From contig CP137326.1 in NCBI GenBank assembly GCA_033182465.1, positions 1,364,001 to 1,428,000 of the forward strand: a stretch of 64,000 nucleotides of DNA, written 5' to 3'. This DNA comes from Sanghuangporus weigelae. Its lineage: Eukaryota; Basidiomycota; Agaricomycetes; Hymenochaetales; Hymenochaetaceae. The position numbers and the translations under genes were made by a program. The notes under the pieces were generated by a model that did no database searches, was not told the origin of the DNA, and was given only the letters and a program-made list of their open reading frames with translations. Shown in pieces: positions 1 to 11,428 of this stretch; position 1 is the stretch's first letter; the number at the start of each line of letters is the position of its first letter.

Positions 1-173
1 TTGTTCTGCGTCCGCATTGCGGTGAAGCGGGTGATCCGGACCATCTTACGTCTGCCTTCCTTACCTCACACTCTATCTCACACGGCATCTTGCTACGTAA
101 AGTGCCCGCGCTCCAATATCTTTTTTACCTGAAGCAGATTGGTATCGCCATGAGCCCCTTGAGCAATAATTCC

Positions 174-609
174 TTATTCCTTACGTATGAACGAAACCCA
201 TTCCCGGATTTTTTCAAAATCGGCCTTAATGTCAGCTTGAGTACAGATGATCCGCTTCAATTCCATTTCACCAAGGTCAGAGACATTCACATTGATTATC
301 CGCGGGGAAGATTGATCAGACTGCGGCCTTTTAGGAACCACTTCTTGAAGAATACAGTGTCGCAGCGCATGTAGGACCCATCCATTAGTCTTCACTGAGC
401 GTCAGATTAAACAGTTATTTCAGATATACAAGTTCACTCAGGCCTCTCTTGCCGAGCTTGCCCGAAACTCTGTCATCCAAAGCGGTTTCGAAATGGAAAT
501 CAAGCGACATTGGCTTGGCAGAACATGGTATCTTCCCGGTGCTGAGGGGAATGATATCAATAAGGTCTGCTGTTCCATCTTTGTATGAGATGGAATTGGT
601 CTCGCTCAT
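174..609 (-). CDS. Small hypothetical protein, two exons
   Basis: I do not recognise this gene. An ATG at 609 opens a reading frame (starting [10 protein letters not shown]). It joins a second open stretch ending at a stop at 174 if a 43-base GT-AG intron at 395-437 is removed; the join restores a continuous frame of about 130 residues. The product is soluble, with no membrane segment or signal peptide, and its C-terminal third is rich in charged residues (E/K/R/D) as in a helix. The intron is at the short end for this window, which weakens the model. It lies downstream of the MFS tandem pair on the same strand, but nothing links their functions. It could also be two chance frames. Confidence 0.35.
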
Positions 610-1054
610 TTTGCATCCATCGCATGCAGACTAACGTACCGGATATCCGTCTTGCCTATCGTCACGAGACTCTGCTGGAAGAGCTTCAGATAATACGCAC
701 CAGCCAACAAATAACGTCTCCCGTTGCAAATGTAACAGCGCTGAATCCCACCAGCGATCTGATTGCGGCCAAGGCTATGCGTCCATCTTCTGAAATTCCC
801 GCTAGACATAGATAGCGCTACATGTGCGCGAAACACCAGGAAAATAAAACCAAGGTGACGATGGACTCATTTTATACTGTCGGTCTTGCATAGAATTGCT
901 TTTGATTTCTATTGAAAAGATGTGTAGCGATCCTGCCCTTTTCATCTGATACCTCTCAACTCAGCCATTAACTTGTATCAAGCATTATTAGATAACACTG
1001 TTCTCAAAATCAATATAGATGAGCTAATGATAGTCTGCATGCAAGAGAGAAGCC
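610..1054. other. Intergenic, no gene seen
   Basis: The open frames here are short and show no family motif. The right half is AT-richer and probably carries the 3' untranslated region of the MFS gene ending at 1055. Confidence 0.4.
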
Positions 1055-3050
1055 TTAATCATCAGCAACCTCTCGCCAGTCGTGCGTTGACTCCTTGAGA
1101 AAAAGTGTTATAAATGCCCCCACAATGGCGATGATTAGCTGGATAACGTATACGAGATTTCCGTTCAATATAGCTTCATGCTTGATTGAAAACGCGAAAA
1201 TACTGGTGATGAATGCAGGTGCAACAGCATTAGGAAGCGTGAGCGCCATTTGCCCGATACCCTAGCGAAGGTGGAAAGAGGGAGGAAAATGTCAGCTCAG
1301 TAAGCATCTTTGGAACTCGACGCAAGAACATTAGTCTCACGTTGATGACCGACAACGCTTCAGCAGAAGGGGAAGCATTATTGATGACAATCGCCGAAGC
1401 AGCTAAAAGCGTATTCTTTAGCATAGATAATCATCCTCGTCTTGATCTAGGTACTTACTCCACGAGAGGCACGCGAAACTCCAGATCGTAACAAATATTC
1501 CAAGAGCTGCTTGAAGGACCCATGTTCCGTCATAACCAGACCGCGCCAATGCATTCAAGAAGGGAAAAAATGCCATGGATATGGGCCAAAAAGCCATAGT
1601 CAGCTTAAGCGTTGCCAAGGAACCAATTCGACGTTCTATTGGTGAATAAAGGAAAACGATGAGAATGTTATTTATCGAACGGAAGCCTAGCTGAGCGCCG
1701 ATTTGCGCTTCGCTGAAACCGAGCCCTCCAGATTCAATTGGGGTGAATGCAAACAGGGGGAATCTGCGGCATGTGGGAGGATTCGTCAACAAATACAAAG
1801 GGAACTTTACGGAAGACTGACAATGCAAATATCATTTCGGAAGAAAATGACAGTAAGGAGCTGCTGATCAATGCTCCAGTGACTTGTGGTGTGAGCATGG
1901 AGAGCACTGAAGGTCGGGTTCGTTTGCGAGATTCAGATGCAACTGGCACTTCGGGCTCAGCCGGTGACATAGTTCCATAGTTGGACGGTCTTTTCTTTTT
2001 GCGCAGAGAAGGCAACGTCTAGGGATGTTATCAGAATCGTGATAATGAATAGACTATGGATCTCACGAGCCTCCTCCGTGAAGAAATAGGCAAATATGAC
2101 ACCAAAGATTGCGAATAACGAGGAAATGAAGCATGGCAGAGCAAAGGGATATTCTCGCCAGAATGGTGTATCAAAAATTTTAAAGTTTCTCTCAGGGTGA
2201 GCAAGCAGACCGCCCATTGGCTGCCCGACTATTTGACCCATTCTATATGCGATCTGCGTAAATCGAGTGTCAATGGATGGACTACATTGACGGGGTGATG
2301 ATTACATACAACAGAACCGGAGAAAGCAAATCCTTGCTGGGACTTCTCGATTGACTCGGTCAGCATGACCTTCATCGTCCTGCAGGTCAAAGATGATAAT
2401 TTTGAATCTCGTATGAGCTACCCAAGCGATAAGAGAATCGCCTTACGCATTCGTTCCGCCCAATGTACCACCAATCATACGAGTTAATATCATAAACCAA
2501 TATGATTTGGCCATTCCAAACAGCCCAGTTGAGACGGCTAAGCCTAGGGTACCAACAAGAATAACCGGTTTACGTCCAAGATGGTCAGACAGATATGAGC
2601 ACGGCATAACTGCAAGGGATACGTCAATGATATAGCAGAAATGCAGAAATCATTAACGCACTGGACAAGAAACTGGTGAATGCAAAAGCCGACTCAATGA
2701 GTCCTGAATAAAATCCAACACGTTCTGGGTCGTCTGTTATCCCATTTTCCAAGACCATTTGGTCTGGAGTCGACGTGTCAGCAAAGTCGAACAAGGATGC
2801 AGGAGAGCATACACTCACTAACGAAGGGGAAGATCAAGTCGAACACAAGAGGAGCGATACAAGTGAGAATATAGAGAGAAATCGCCATACGCCATGGGAA
2901 GGGCTTCTCCTTGGCTTTCACCTGTCTCGCTGCCTCGTCGTAAAGCGTTGCGCAACTCGAGCTTCCGCTTAGTCCATGATCATTCTCATCGAGCCCATTG
3001 TTACTGGCAGAGAGCAGAGCAGTGTGCTCGTCATCGCGGTTGTTCGACAT
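1055..3050 (-). CDS. MFS transporter, DHA1-like (paralogue A)
   Basis: This is a major facilitator superfamily membrane carrier, presumably a proton-coupled exporter of small molecules; the substrate cannot be read from sequence. The start is the ATG at 3050 (MSNNRDDEHT), followed by a roughly 50-residue acidic cytosolic tail and then PFPWRMAISLYIL, the first membrane helix. MFS motif A is visible after helix 2 as LSDHLGRKPVIL. Later exons give VGQPMGGLLAHPERNF and a second six-helix half beginning FAFTPIESGGLG. The protein ends LKESTHDWREVADD. At least six introns are needed. It shares layout and motifs with the next gene upstream (3427-5411): both have DDPERVG(F/Y)YSG, GQ(P)xGGLLAHP(E/D)RNF and a THDWRE tail, so they are tandem duplicates. 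No break was found. Family call strong, substrate unknown. Confidence 0.88.
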
Positions 3051-3426
3051 GCCCTGCCGTTTCTCAACAAGGGACAAGAACAAGGATGAGAGCCGTAACG
3101 GCTGAAGGAACCCTGACTTGACTATATAATAAACAAGTTCCGTCGATCGGTCTAACATAAATATTACGTGAGTGTGAGTGAGCGCCCAACAAAATTTCGG
3201 GATGATCGGATCGGAATGCCAATCTCTGATAAGATAAGATAATTGGCTGGGCGCCTCCAAGCAAGTAAGTACAATATACAGGCTCGATGCTCGATAATAT
3301 TAGTGTCCAAATGAACGGGGAAATTTTGTGTGATCCTTAAAGCAGTACATTTTAACGACCTGTACTCCATCAGGGCACAACCCTAGGTCAAGGTCCGGAC
3401 AAATTTTACGAGTCCGGCTCGATCAA
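3051..3426. other. Intergenic between the two MFS paralogues
   Basis: The 376 bases separate the start of paralogue A from the stop of paralogue B. They should hold the promoter and leader of A. No coding signal seen. Confidence 0.5.
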
Positions 3427-5411
3427 CTAATTTTTGTAATCCTCTCTCCAATCATGTGTCGGCTCCTTGAGCGTCAGGCATTGCAGGGAAGAAATCGATA
3501 CTGGAGTAATAATCAGACTACACGAACCATCACCATCAGAATGATACTTACCGATGATAATGAGCACGATCCAGATTAGATTGCCGCCAAGAATATTACT
3601 AGAGATGGACCAGGCGAATAATGAAGCGACGGCAGCAGGAACAACGGCCTGAGGAAGAAGCATCACCATTTGCGAGATGCCCTGAAGTGTAGGTCAGTCA
3701 GTCAGTGCATTATTATCGCGCAGGAAAGCCTACATTTATTGCTGCAAGAGAATCAGCCGATGGAGCAGCATCGTTGATCAAGACCGAAGAAGCCGCTACA
3801 GGATAGATTTAGTACCAAAAGAATTGGTTGCTTCAGAAAGTACTTACGCCAAGAACAGTTTGCGACTCCCCAAACAACGAAGAAGACCAATAAGACCGAG
3901 TCTATGACTACTGTACTGGCATTCCATCTTTTCAATAGGTTCAGGAGAGGGAAGAAAAGATATCCCAGTGGCCAGACTAGCATCGTCATTTTATAAGTGC
4001 GCAGTGTACCGAAGCGACTTTGCATAGGCGCGAACAGGAGCATGAGCAAGATGACAACAAAAGAGCGAACGGACATGTGCGCGCCGATTTCAGCTGCGCT
4101 ACAGCCCAGCCCGCCAAACTCGACGGGAGTAAAAGCGAATAGTGGGTACCTTTGACAGACATTAGAATATCTCGGTGCACGCGTATGAAGAAACTCACAG
4201 TACGAAAAGCGCTTCAGAAGCAATGGTCATCAAGAACAAGCTTGTGAAAACTGAGGCGACATAAGGAGTGAGAATGGAGCTCCACGATGCCCTCGACTTT
4301 GCTCCCTTCGACAAACTCTCGGTATCGTCCGAAGATGTGGTACCATAATAGCGGTGTTTTTCATTTCGTTTGAGTATCCTCGGATTGGTCTAAAATTAAT
4401 GATGGTTAGATAATTTAAGGCGTTATAAGATAATATTCTAACCTCGTTGAGGGTGAAACAACCTGCTATCACAGCAAGGAGCGCAAACGAAGCGGAAAAC
4501 AAACAAGGAAAAGCATAAGGGTACGTTCTCCAGAAATTGTTGTCGAATAGGGAGAAATTGCGATCTGGGTGTGCTAGCAGTCCACCTATCGGTTGGCCAA
4601 GAATTTGTCCAACTTTATATGCAGCCTTATCCTTCAATTAGCGGGAATCAAGAAATAAGCGTAAATGCAACTTACTCCAAATGCTGCGAATGCTTTTGCT
4701 TGATTAGACTTATCGGTCAGCTCTCCCAACATGACCTTCATCGTGCTGAGCAAGAAGCATTTCATTATGATTTTCCACTTCTAAAATCCAGATTGTATAC
4801 GCACCTCCAGCTTGCCGCTGTGATACCTCCGCCTGCACGAGTAACGATCATAAACCAAAAACTTTTACTGAATCCAAAGAGCGACGAGGAAAGTGCTAAG
4901 ATAGCGATGGAGACAAGCACAATGGGCTTCCTTCCATAACAGTCCGAGATGTAGGAACACGGGATAACTAATGTAGCGGTTAGAATTACAAGGCTGGATC
5001 TCGACAGAAGGCTTCTCACCAAACACAAAGCTCATGACGGCAAAGAGTGATTCAATGATACCGGAATAGTACCCAACACGCTCCGGATCATCTACGACGC
5101 CGACGTCTAGGACCATTTGATCTAGTTAAGCAAGGCGAACTATCAGTGTTGAGACGACAAAGATAAAATCTCAAAGGGTACGCACTAATGAAAGGAAAGA
5201 CTAATTCGAAAGTCAAGGGTTGAACGGCATTGAGGACTAGGATCACGCTGACTGCGCGCCAGGGAAAAGGGGTGAGTTTACTCGTCTTCAAGCATAATGT
5301 TGCCGAGCTAGACGCAGGAGAAAGCGGTTCTTCCTCATCGCTGACGCAGGTATCGTCTGTCAACTCGTCAAATAGCCTGGTTCGTTCATTTGGTTGATAT
5401 TCAATGGCCAT
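3427..5411 (-). CDS. MFS transporter, DHA1-like (paralogue B)
   Basis: Second copy of the tandem MFS pair. The ATG at 5411 gives MAIEYQPNERTRLF; in-frame codons further upstream lack a convincing ATG context. An acidic N-tail precedes the first helix (PFPWRAVSVILVLNAV). Motif A reads ISDCYGRKPIVL, and the helix after it includes GFSKSFWFMIVTRAGGG. A central region has TMKVMLGELTDKSNQAK, aligning with TMKVMLTESIEKSQQG of paralogue A. The second half starts FAFTPVEFGGLG, and the protein ends LKEPTHDWREDYKN. Introns of about 50-60 bases interrupt it at positions broadly similar to paralogue A, so duplication came after the introns were in place. It is probably a plasma-membrane or vacuolar exporter. 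No frameshift was seen. Confidence 0.88.
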
Positions 5412-8249
5412 CGCTATTGAACAAGGAAGAGGATCAAGTCCCGCACAGACAGTCGCAGTAGAGACAGACAGGAGACCAGGAAGATGGCAAGTTTGAGCTT
5501 GCCCAGTGCAGGAGATAAATAGGATGCAGATATGAGTCAAAGAAGATGGACAGATCAGGGTCGTTGTACCGCGCTATATACATAATTGCTGCTTGAAAGT
5601 CTTCTGTGAGGTATGTCGAACTTTGTCCCGGATCGAGAGCACCGAGGGATTATGTCAGAGTCTCGATCATTTGCAAAAATGGAATGTAAGATCGATCAGC
5701 GACTTTTTATAATGTTCATTCTTGTTAGACGTCTATCTCTGGGATCGACAGTTATCTTTGAGGTTGTCTTCACGGCATGAAGCGATTTCGAAACGAGCAG
5801 ATAATTCGAGTTGAGCTACAGGCAAGTTGCAAAAATCGCAGAAAGATCTAGAAGAAAGTAAGAGACACCGAGCCATCGATGATTACGTCTCACTTCTTCT
5901 CTAACCATTCTACAGCGATGACTTCAGCTGCTATCATCTATACAAAATGCTCGTCAAATGACCTAAAAGGAAGCAGTTATCTTCCGTAGTTGCCTAGCGA
6001 GCAGGGATGGGGCTTGCCTTCTTCCTGTCAATTACTCTCCAGCTGATCCCACATTCCTCGCGTCCATACCATTCATTACGCTACTCGCTATCGATGTCCG
6101 AGGATGAGCCTGCCATCTGTCTAAAGGCATCACCTGTTTGTTCGGGTGTAGATGGTCTCGCAGTTGTGATGTGCCGGCCACCAGTATCACAAGCCTGAGT
6201 GGGAATTCACTTCCTCTTGAGAACCGGGCGGCATCTTCCGATCAAATATTGAAGTGGGTTGAATGTTTGCCTTAAGCAACCTCTTGCCTAAAAAGACCGT
6301 CGTAGTTCTTGGATTGTACTCTTGTCACTGGAGGAAAACTGGATTCTTGGTTCTCGCTGCAAAGATGAAAACACAGGAAGTGCTTCTCAAGTTCTCTGGC
6401 TGGCTCCAGCAGACTGAACACACGCAAGATGTGATGATATACTTGCTTAGTGCTATTATACTTCATCTACTTACGGAAATCTGGCCCAACCAGATATCAA
6501 AGGACCTCGCTTTGGTCAAGTCGCAATCGATGGTCTGTTTCCTGCTCCACATACCTTGTGGTCTCATGCCGATAGGTTTGCACCCTCTTTGTGTCTTCCG
6601 TCGTCATCCCGCCTCGACAATGACGCTAACTCTCGTTCGTCGACTTCCCGTCATGGAAGACGATTCAATGGATCGCCGCTATGCGAAAGGAGTGGTGACG
6701 TGGAGTTGAGTCAGCTCAGGCTATCTAGGAATCGTATACAGTAGGTACCATGCCTTGTACGAAACCTTCCTTTCACCTGACAAAGGACTTGACCTTGGCG
6801 TGGCATTTGGTTTATAGATCAGCTGGACTTTTCGCCCAAAGTCTGGACCAGACGAGGGGAGCAGCGTTAGGAAACTCCGGACGTTTTCTGTCCTTTCTGT
6901 CCTTCCCACCCTTCATAGAACCTCTGATGGACTGCGAACATCGTAAACTCAATTCAGAATCGGTCGACGAACCCACTACTTGGACTTCTCATTCAGAAGG
7001 TGACTCATACGCCCAGGCAAGTGTGCTTCTCTAAGTCTCTGGGTTCAATCCCACGTCATCTCACCCTATCCGATTCATCTCGGTGGCTGATACATACAGA
7101 TACGGTTACCGACGGGACATTCTGAGTAGGTTCTAATTTGCTCAGTATTATGTGCGAAAACCGAGTTTACGCATTTCCTCGTTCGGTGGCTGGAGAAGCA
7201 TTGAAAGGACCATTGCGCTGGCGGTAACGCGAGGAACTTTGTTCCGCAAGATTACGATGTCCATGGTTCTGCTTCTTCATTATCCGTGAAGCCACGACGG
7301 AGATCCGTGTCGGATTTCATTGTAGACTATTTACTCATGCTCTGAAATGGGTGACGTTTGAGGTACGTTCGGATATGACTCGGTTCCCTCATCCTTTATG
7401 GATTCAGGACGTCCTTTATATCCTATAGTCATATCACTATTAAAGACAAATCTCTCTTGTCTTAATGTCTTGGCGACGAAAAAAAATGCCGCCTTCTCGA
7501 CGAGAATTTGCAAAGATTCTTGGTTAAGCAGAATTGTAACATTGCCTTGGCTTTTGTGAGAGTAAGGAACCGGTATTTGTTGACATCACTCACAGGGTCC
7601 TCAGACGAGCAGTCGAACTACCTAGCCTTTCACACTTCTCTTCCGGGCGTGCTCTTCCGAGGTTCTTACAGATGCCTCAGAATCTGGCTGTATACTTCGC
7701 GCAGACTTCTCAAGGAATCGAATCTATGATGATACACGAGGTCGTAGAGTGACGTGGACTAGGCATCATCGAACGCGCCTACGATTACTTCTCGGCATAT
7801 CTTGCCTCATCTCTCGTACCTTCATATCTTCTCTTGCCTATCCAGGCTCTGGTCCCTAGAGTCGCGATCAGTCTCATCTTGAATAGGTGGTTAATTACCG
7901 GGAGAACAAGATATGAATGTGTATTGAGTCCTCTGCGCTAGTGCCATCTAGACATGACTGACCTAGACTGTCGCCTGGGGCCAAGAGCTCTTGCTTCTTC
8001 GACATGGCTAATATCAGATTACGAGCGGACAGATCGGTTACAGGAGCACGGTTACAGGAGCACCGAACTCGGTGCTCAAGAGCTGTGGCTAGAGTTGCAT
8101 TCCAGACTAATCCTAGTTACAAGCCATAATAAACGCATTCTACGGGAGCGGTGGGACAGCATTGTTGAGGAAGAAATGGACATGAAGTCTGAAAACATGG
8201 TGTATTGATGCGACGAAATACAGATCGGGCAGATCGGGGTCGGAACAGG
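5412..8249. other. Gene-poor stretch
   Basis: About 2.8 kb with no gene I can support. Frames are short and broken on both strands. A possible decayed coding stretch at roughly 6480-7210 (+) is listed separately. The first few hundred bases should be the promoter of MFS paralogue B. I saw no terminal repeats, transposase or reverse-transcriptase motifs. Confidence 0.45.
6480..7210 (+). pseudogene. Possible decayed coding sequence
   Basis: Protein-like segments occur here in different frames of the same strand, in a plausible order. They are FGQVAIDGLFPAPHTLWSHAD (6515-6577), then FPSWKTIQWIAAMRKEW (6647-6697), then YHALYETFLSPDKGLDLGV (6746-6802). Stops and frame changes separate them, and they do not look like introns with normal borders throughout. 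That pattern fits a gene that has decayed, though an unmodelled multi-exon gene is possible. I cannot name the family. Confidence 0.25.
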
Positions 8250-9345
8250 TCATTGGTTGCTTCCGTTTCGCGCAGACTGACTAGTATTACAGTCTGATGT
8301 AGTGATGCTCTCGAAGAGGACTGTACTTCCGTCCCTTGTTACGCCACTCCGAAAATCCCGTAAGTACGGTGTAATCCATGGCTGAGTGAGACCAAACCTC
8401 ATTTCGAACGCGGTTTCTTGTTCTTTGCAGGTGCTTGATGAGAATGGAGCATGCGGAAGTGGCGTCGGGACTGTGCGAGGTGTGAGGCAACGCTCACAAC
8501 GCTTAGACCCGCGCCGAAGGGTACCGCCGGCAAAGATCGCGCGATTCATCACTGCAGTTCAGACACTTACCGTGGATAAAAGTGTCCGAACTGTTTCAAT
8601 CTGGATTTCAGGATAGGAACGGAAGCAAATCGTCAGATTTGCCGTACAGGGGCTACATGATCCCAGCTGGTGATGACGCAGAGCAGTCCCTCTTGAGCGA
8701 CGTGAGAAGAACGGACACGGCAAGTAGCATATGCTATCGAATTGCCCCGGTGGTATGCCAGCGGCATCATTCTCATGGCATCTGGAAAGAAGCAAGCAGA
8801 GACACCAGTGATAGGTAACCAGATGCGTCAGGGTGACGTTGAGCAAGGAACACAGTCTGATGTAGCCAGATATAGATGATGCTTGATTTGTTAAGACTGA
8901 GAGGATGAAGGACCATGGCGAACGGACATTTCCAGAGCGCTGCGCAGATCTCCGAGTGCCAGACGAAATAGAGCTGAATGCCGCCGAGGCAGATACCAGA
9001 AAACATCTGGAAATGAAAGAGTCGATCCACCTGCGATGAATGGCGGAGCGGGAGAACAAACGGTGTTCAGGAGACATACACAGGATGCCCCTCCGACGAG
9101 GACCAGAATGACTTTCTGTTTGTCTGTGCCGTCGATGGTAGGAAGAAACGTGATTGGCAGAGCGTAAGAGAGAGGAGTGCATCACGTAAGCAGTGAGATC
9201 GACGGTCACGGCCTCGAGTGTGGACGACAATCCAATCGTCCCCGACGGTCACCTCGTTCTACTTGTCATCGTCATCGCCGTCCATCACAGCGAGCTCAGC
9301 ATACGCATATATTCTGCTCAACGGCGGCTGCAATTCGATCCGCAT
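8250..9345 (-). other. Possible membrane-protein gene, unresolved
   Basis: The minus strand has hydrophobic stretches that could be exons. One reads QKVILVLVGGASC and joins VDRLFHFQMFSGICLGG across an intron with good borders (near 9080-9030). A further hydrophobic segment follows near 8780-8880. A start at 9345 (MRIELQPPLSRIYAYAEL) is possible, but I could not connect it in frame to the rest. No family was recognised. Treat it as a hint of a small multi-exon membrane protein, not a model. Confidence 0.25.
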
Positions 9346-9505
9346 CGCCGTCGATCGACAAAGTTTGCGAGAAGCGTGTCCGTGGTGGAGAGTCCGTGTG
9401 AGTCCTTCTCTCCTTGTCTCTCTTCTTCCTATCTTACTCGTCGTTTCCCTCCACCGCTCTCGACGTTATCGGCGGCGCCATTGACGATGGGCAATGCTGA
9501 AGCTA

Positions 9506-11428
9506 ATGGGAAACACCTCCTCGACCCAGTCAAACCGCGCCTCAGCGACTCAATCTCCCTCGTCCACCCCAGAAACACCTTCTCGGGCCGCCTCTCGTCG
9601 CTCGCGCTCCCAGCATCACAATGCACCACCATCCTCGTCGGACCATCGTTCGCCCTCCCGGGCATCTGATGCTCGAGGACAATCGTCAGATTCCGGCCAA
9701 AACAATCAAAAGCGCCTCCCACATCGGTCGCTGCGTACCAAGAAAAAGTCATTAGAGTTGCCCGACCTGGCGCTGGCACTCTCTCCCGCGGCCCAAGGCG
9801 CGCCGACGGTCCCGGGTACCGCTCACGGTGGCTCTGGACCTTATCGCCGTCCGCAAGCATCATCGCCCATTGCGATTCCTGCTAGAGCGGGCCCCGGCGC
9901 CGGTCAAACTGCGCCGTCCAGACAAAGTCTTGAGGCCCGCCTTAGGGAGATACCCTCGGCTGCAACCAATGTAACCTTTCAAAATTTGGCTCCCATGGCG
10001 GAGGTTATCGTTCAGGCGGAAGCGCCTCGAGGTCGTGGGAACCCACATATTAGAGGGGCACCTCTGCAGTATTCTTCGACGCATTCTTTCGCCGGCACTG
10101 GCCGTGGTCAGACCACTGCACCAAGCTTCGTGCTTCGCTCGCATCCATACGGCGGATTTGTTCCGGAAGATGTTCATAGCTCCATCCCACTTGCACTGCC
10201 CCAAGCAGAGACAGGTGCGGAAGAGGAGGCCGAGCGTGTCGAAGACAAAGCTAAGAACGCATCACACCGTCAGTCGACGGATGAGAAGCAGCCTGCGCAG
10301 GTATGTATAGTGTGGAGAGGAGGCGGAAAGAGCGTGTTCCTCATGCGCGCGGGAGACAATAACTGGAAGGGGCGACAGGCCATGGAATATGAGTATGTGC
10401 CGTTTATATTTAATATAAAGTTCCCTCCTTCCCCTCTAAACTCTCTCCATGCCTTTCTTCTTCCCCATCTCGCCCTCCCTCTTTCACCTACGCTCAATTA
10501 ACTCCGGCTGACATGTCTGTTGTTCTCTGCTCCCCGCTTTCTCCCTCTTTCAGTGAGTCTACGAAGCGATGGACGACATGGGTGTCTCTGTCCCCTGGTA
10601 CGCACCACATCCGATTCTTGGTCGATGGCGTCTCCACCATTGCCGATGACCTTCCAACTGCCGTCGACGACAATGGTACACTAGCAAACTATGTCGCTGT
10701 CCCTATCTCTGGACATACACCCCCTTCTGCAACGCTTCATCCCACCCCACGAGAACAGATTCCTCCTGCCAGCTCGGGAAACGGCGCGAGCTTCTTCGCG
10801 GACGCAGAAGCTCCCGGTGGTGGCGGAGAAGCAGCATGGACGGACAAGGTACCCTGGCAGCTCGAATGTGCGGCAGAGGAGGAAGAACTATGGCTCTCTC
10901 ATTCGCATTCACATGGTGGACAGGGCCAATCTCCACCTCCACAACACCCACAAGCTCCATCGCTTCCGCGACACCTAGAAAAATTGATCCTCAACCAGAA
11001 ACAATCTTCTTCGCGCTCCTCCAAAACCGGTGGGAGCAGTGCCGCGTTATTTGGCGGAAGCGGTATGCTACCCGTGACCACAGCAAGTGGAACAAACCTC
11101 AGCGCATCGACGAGCAAACATGGAAGTATTTCCGGCAACGGAGCCGCTGTTCCACCTTCAAGTAGGGAACCGTACACAAAACTGAACGATGCTCCTGCTG
11201 GTGTTCTTGCTGGGACTGGTAACGCGGATGACGGGAGTGTCCTGCCAGTACCCTCTCACGTTGTCCTACACCATCTAGGCACGAGTGCTATCCGCAATGG
11301 GGTGCTCGCGGTCGCGGACACAGTCCGTTACAAGAAGAAGGTACGTTGACTCCTATGTGTTGTCCTTTGACCACACTGAGCATCTTTGCGAGCAGTACAT
11401 AACAACGATCTACTACAAGCCAACGTGA
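9506..11428 (+). CDS. AMPK/Snf1 kinase beta subunit (Sip2/Gal83 family)
   Basis: This is the scaffold subunit of the Snf1/AMPK heterotrimer, which joins the kinase to the gamma subunit and controls its location. From the start at 9506 the protein begins MGNTSSTQ, a good N-myristoylation signal as in yeast beta subunits. A long Ser/Pro-rich region follows. Then comes a glycogen-binding (AMPK1-CBM) domain: VCIVWRGGGKSVFLMRAGDN, continuing after an intron at 10391-10552 as STKRWTTWVSLSPGTHHIRF. The C-terminal AMPKBI domain holds WTDKVPWQL, LPRHLEKLILN and HHLGTSAIRNGVLAVADTVRYKKK. The last exon, after an intron at 11341-11395, encodes YITTIYYKPT and the stop at 11426-11428. A low-complexity Ser/Gly insert splits the AMPKBI domain. 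Two other ATGs sit just upstream (9487 out of frame, 9494 in frame). Confidence 0.93.

Noticed and set aside
7036-7060. A tRNA-like T-arm (GGGTTCAATCCCA)
   Set aside because: No matching acceptor, D-arm or anticodon arm could be folded upstream.
5412-8250. A transposon in the gene-poor stretch
   Set aside because: No terminal repeats, target-site duplications or transposase/reverse-transcriptase motifs were visible.
9193-9669. A 158-codon plus-strand frame overlapping the AMPK beta start
   Set aside because: It ends inside the first AMPK beta exon in a different frame and has Ser/Arg-rich shadow composition. Only its internal ATG at 9487 is of interest.
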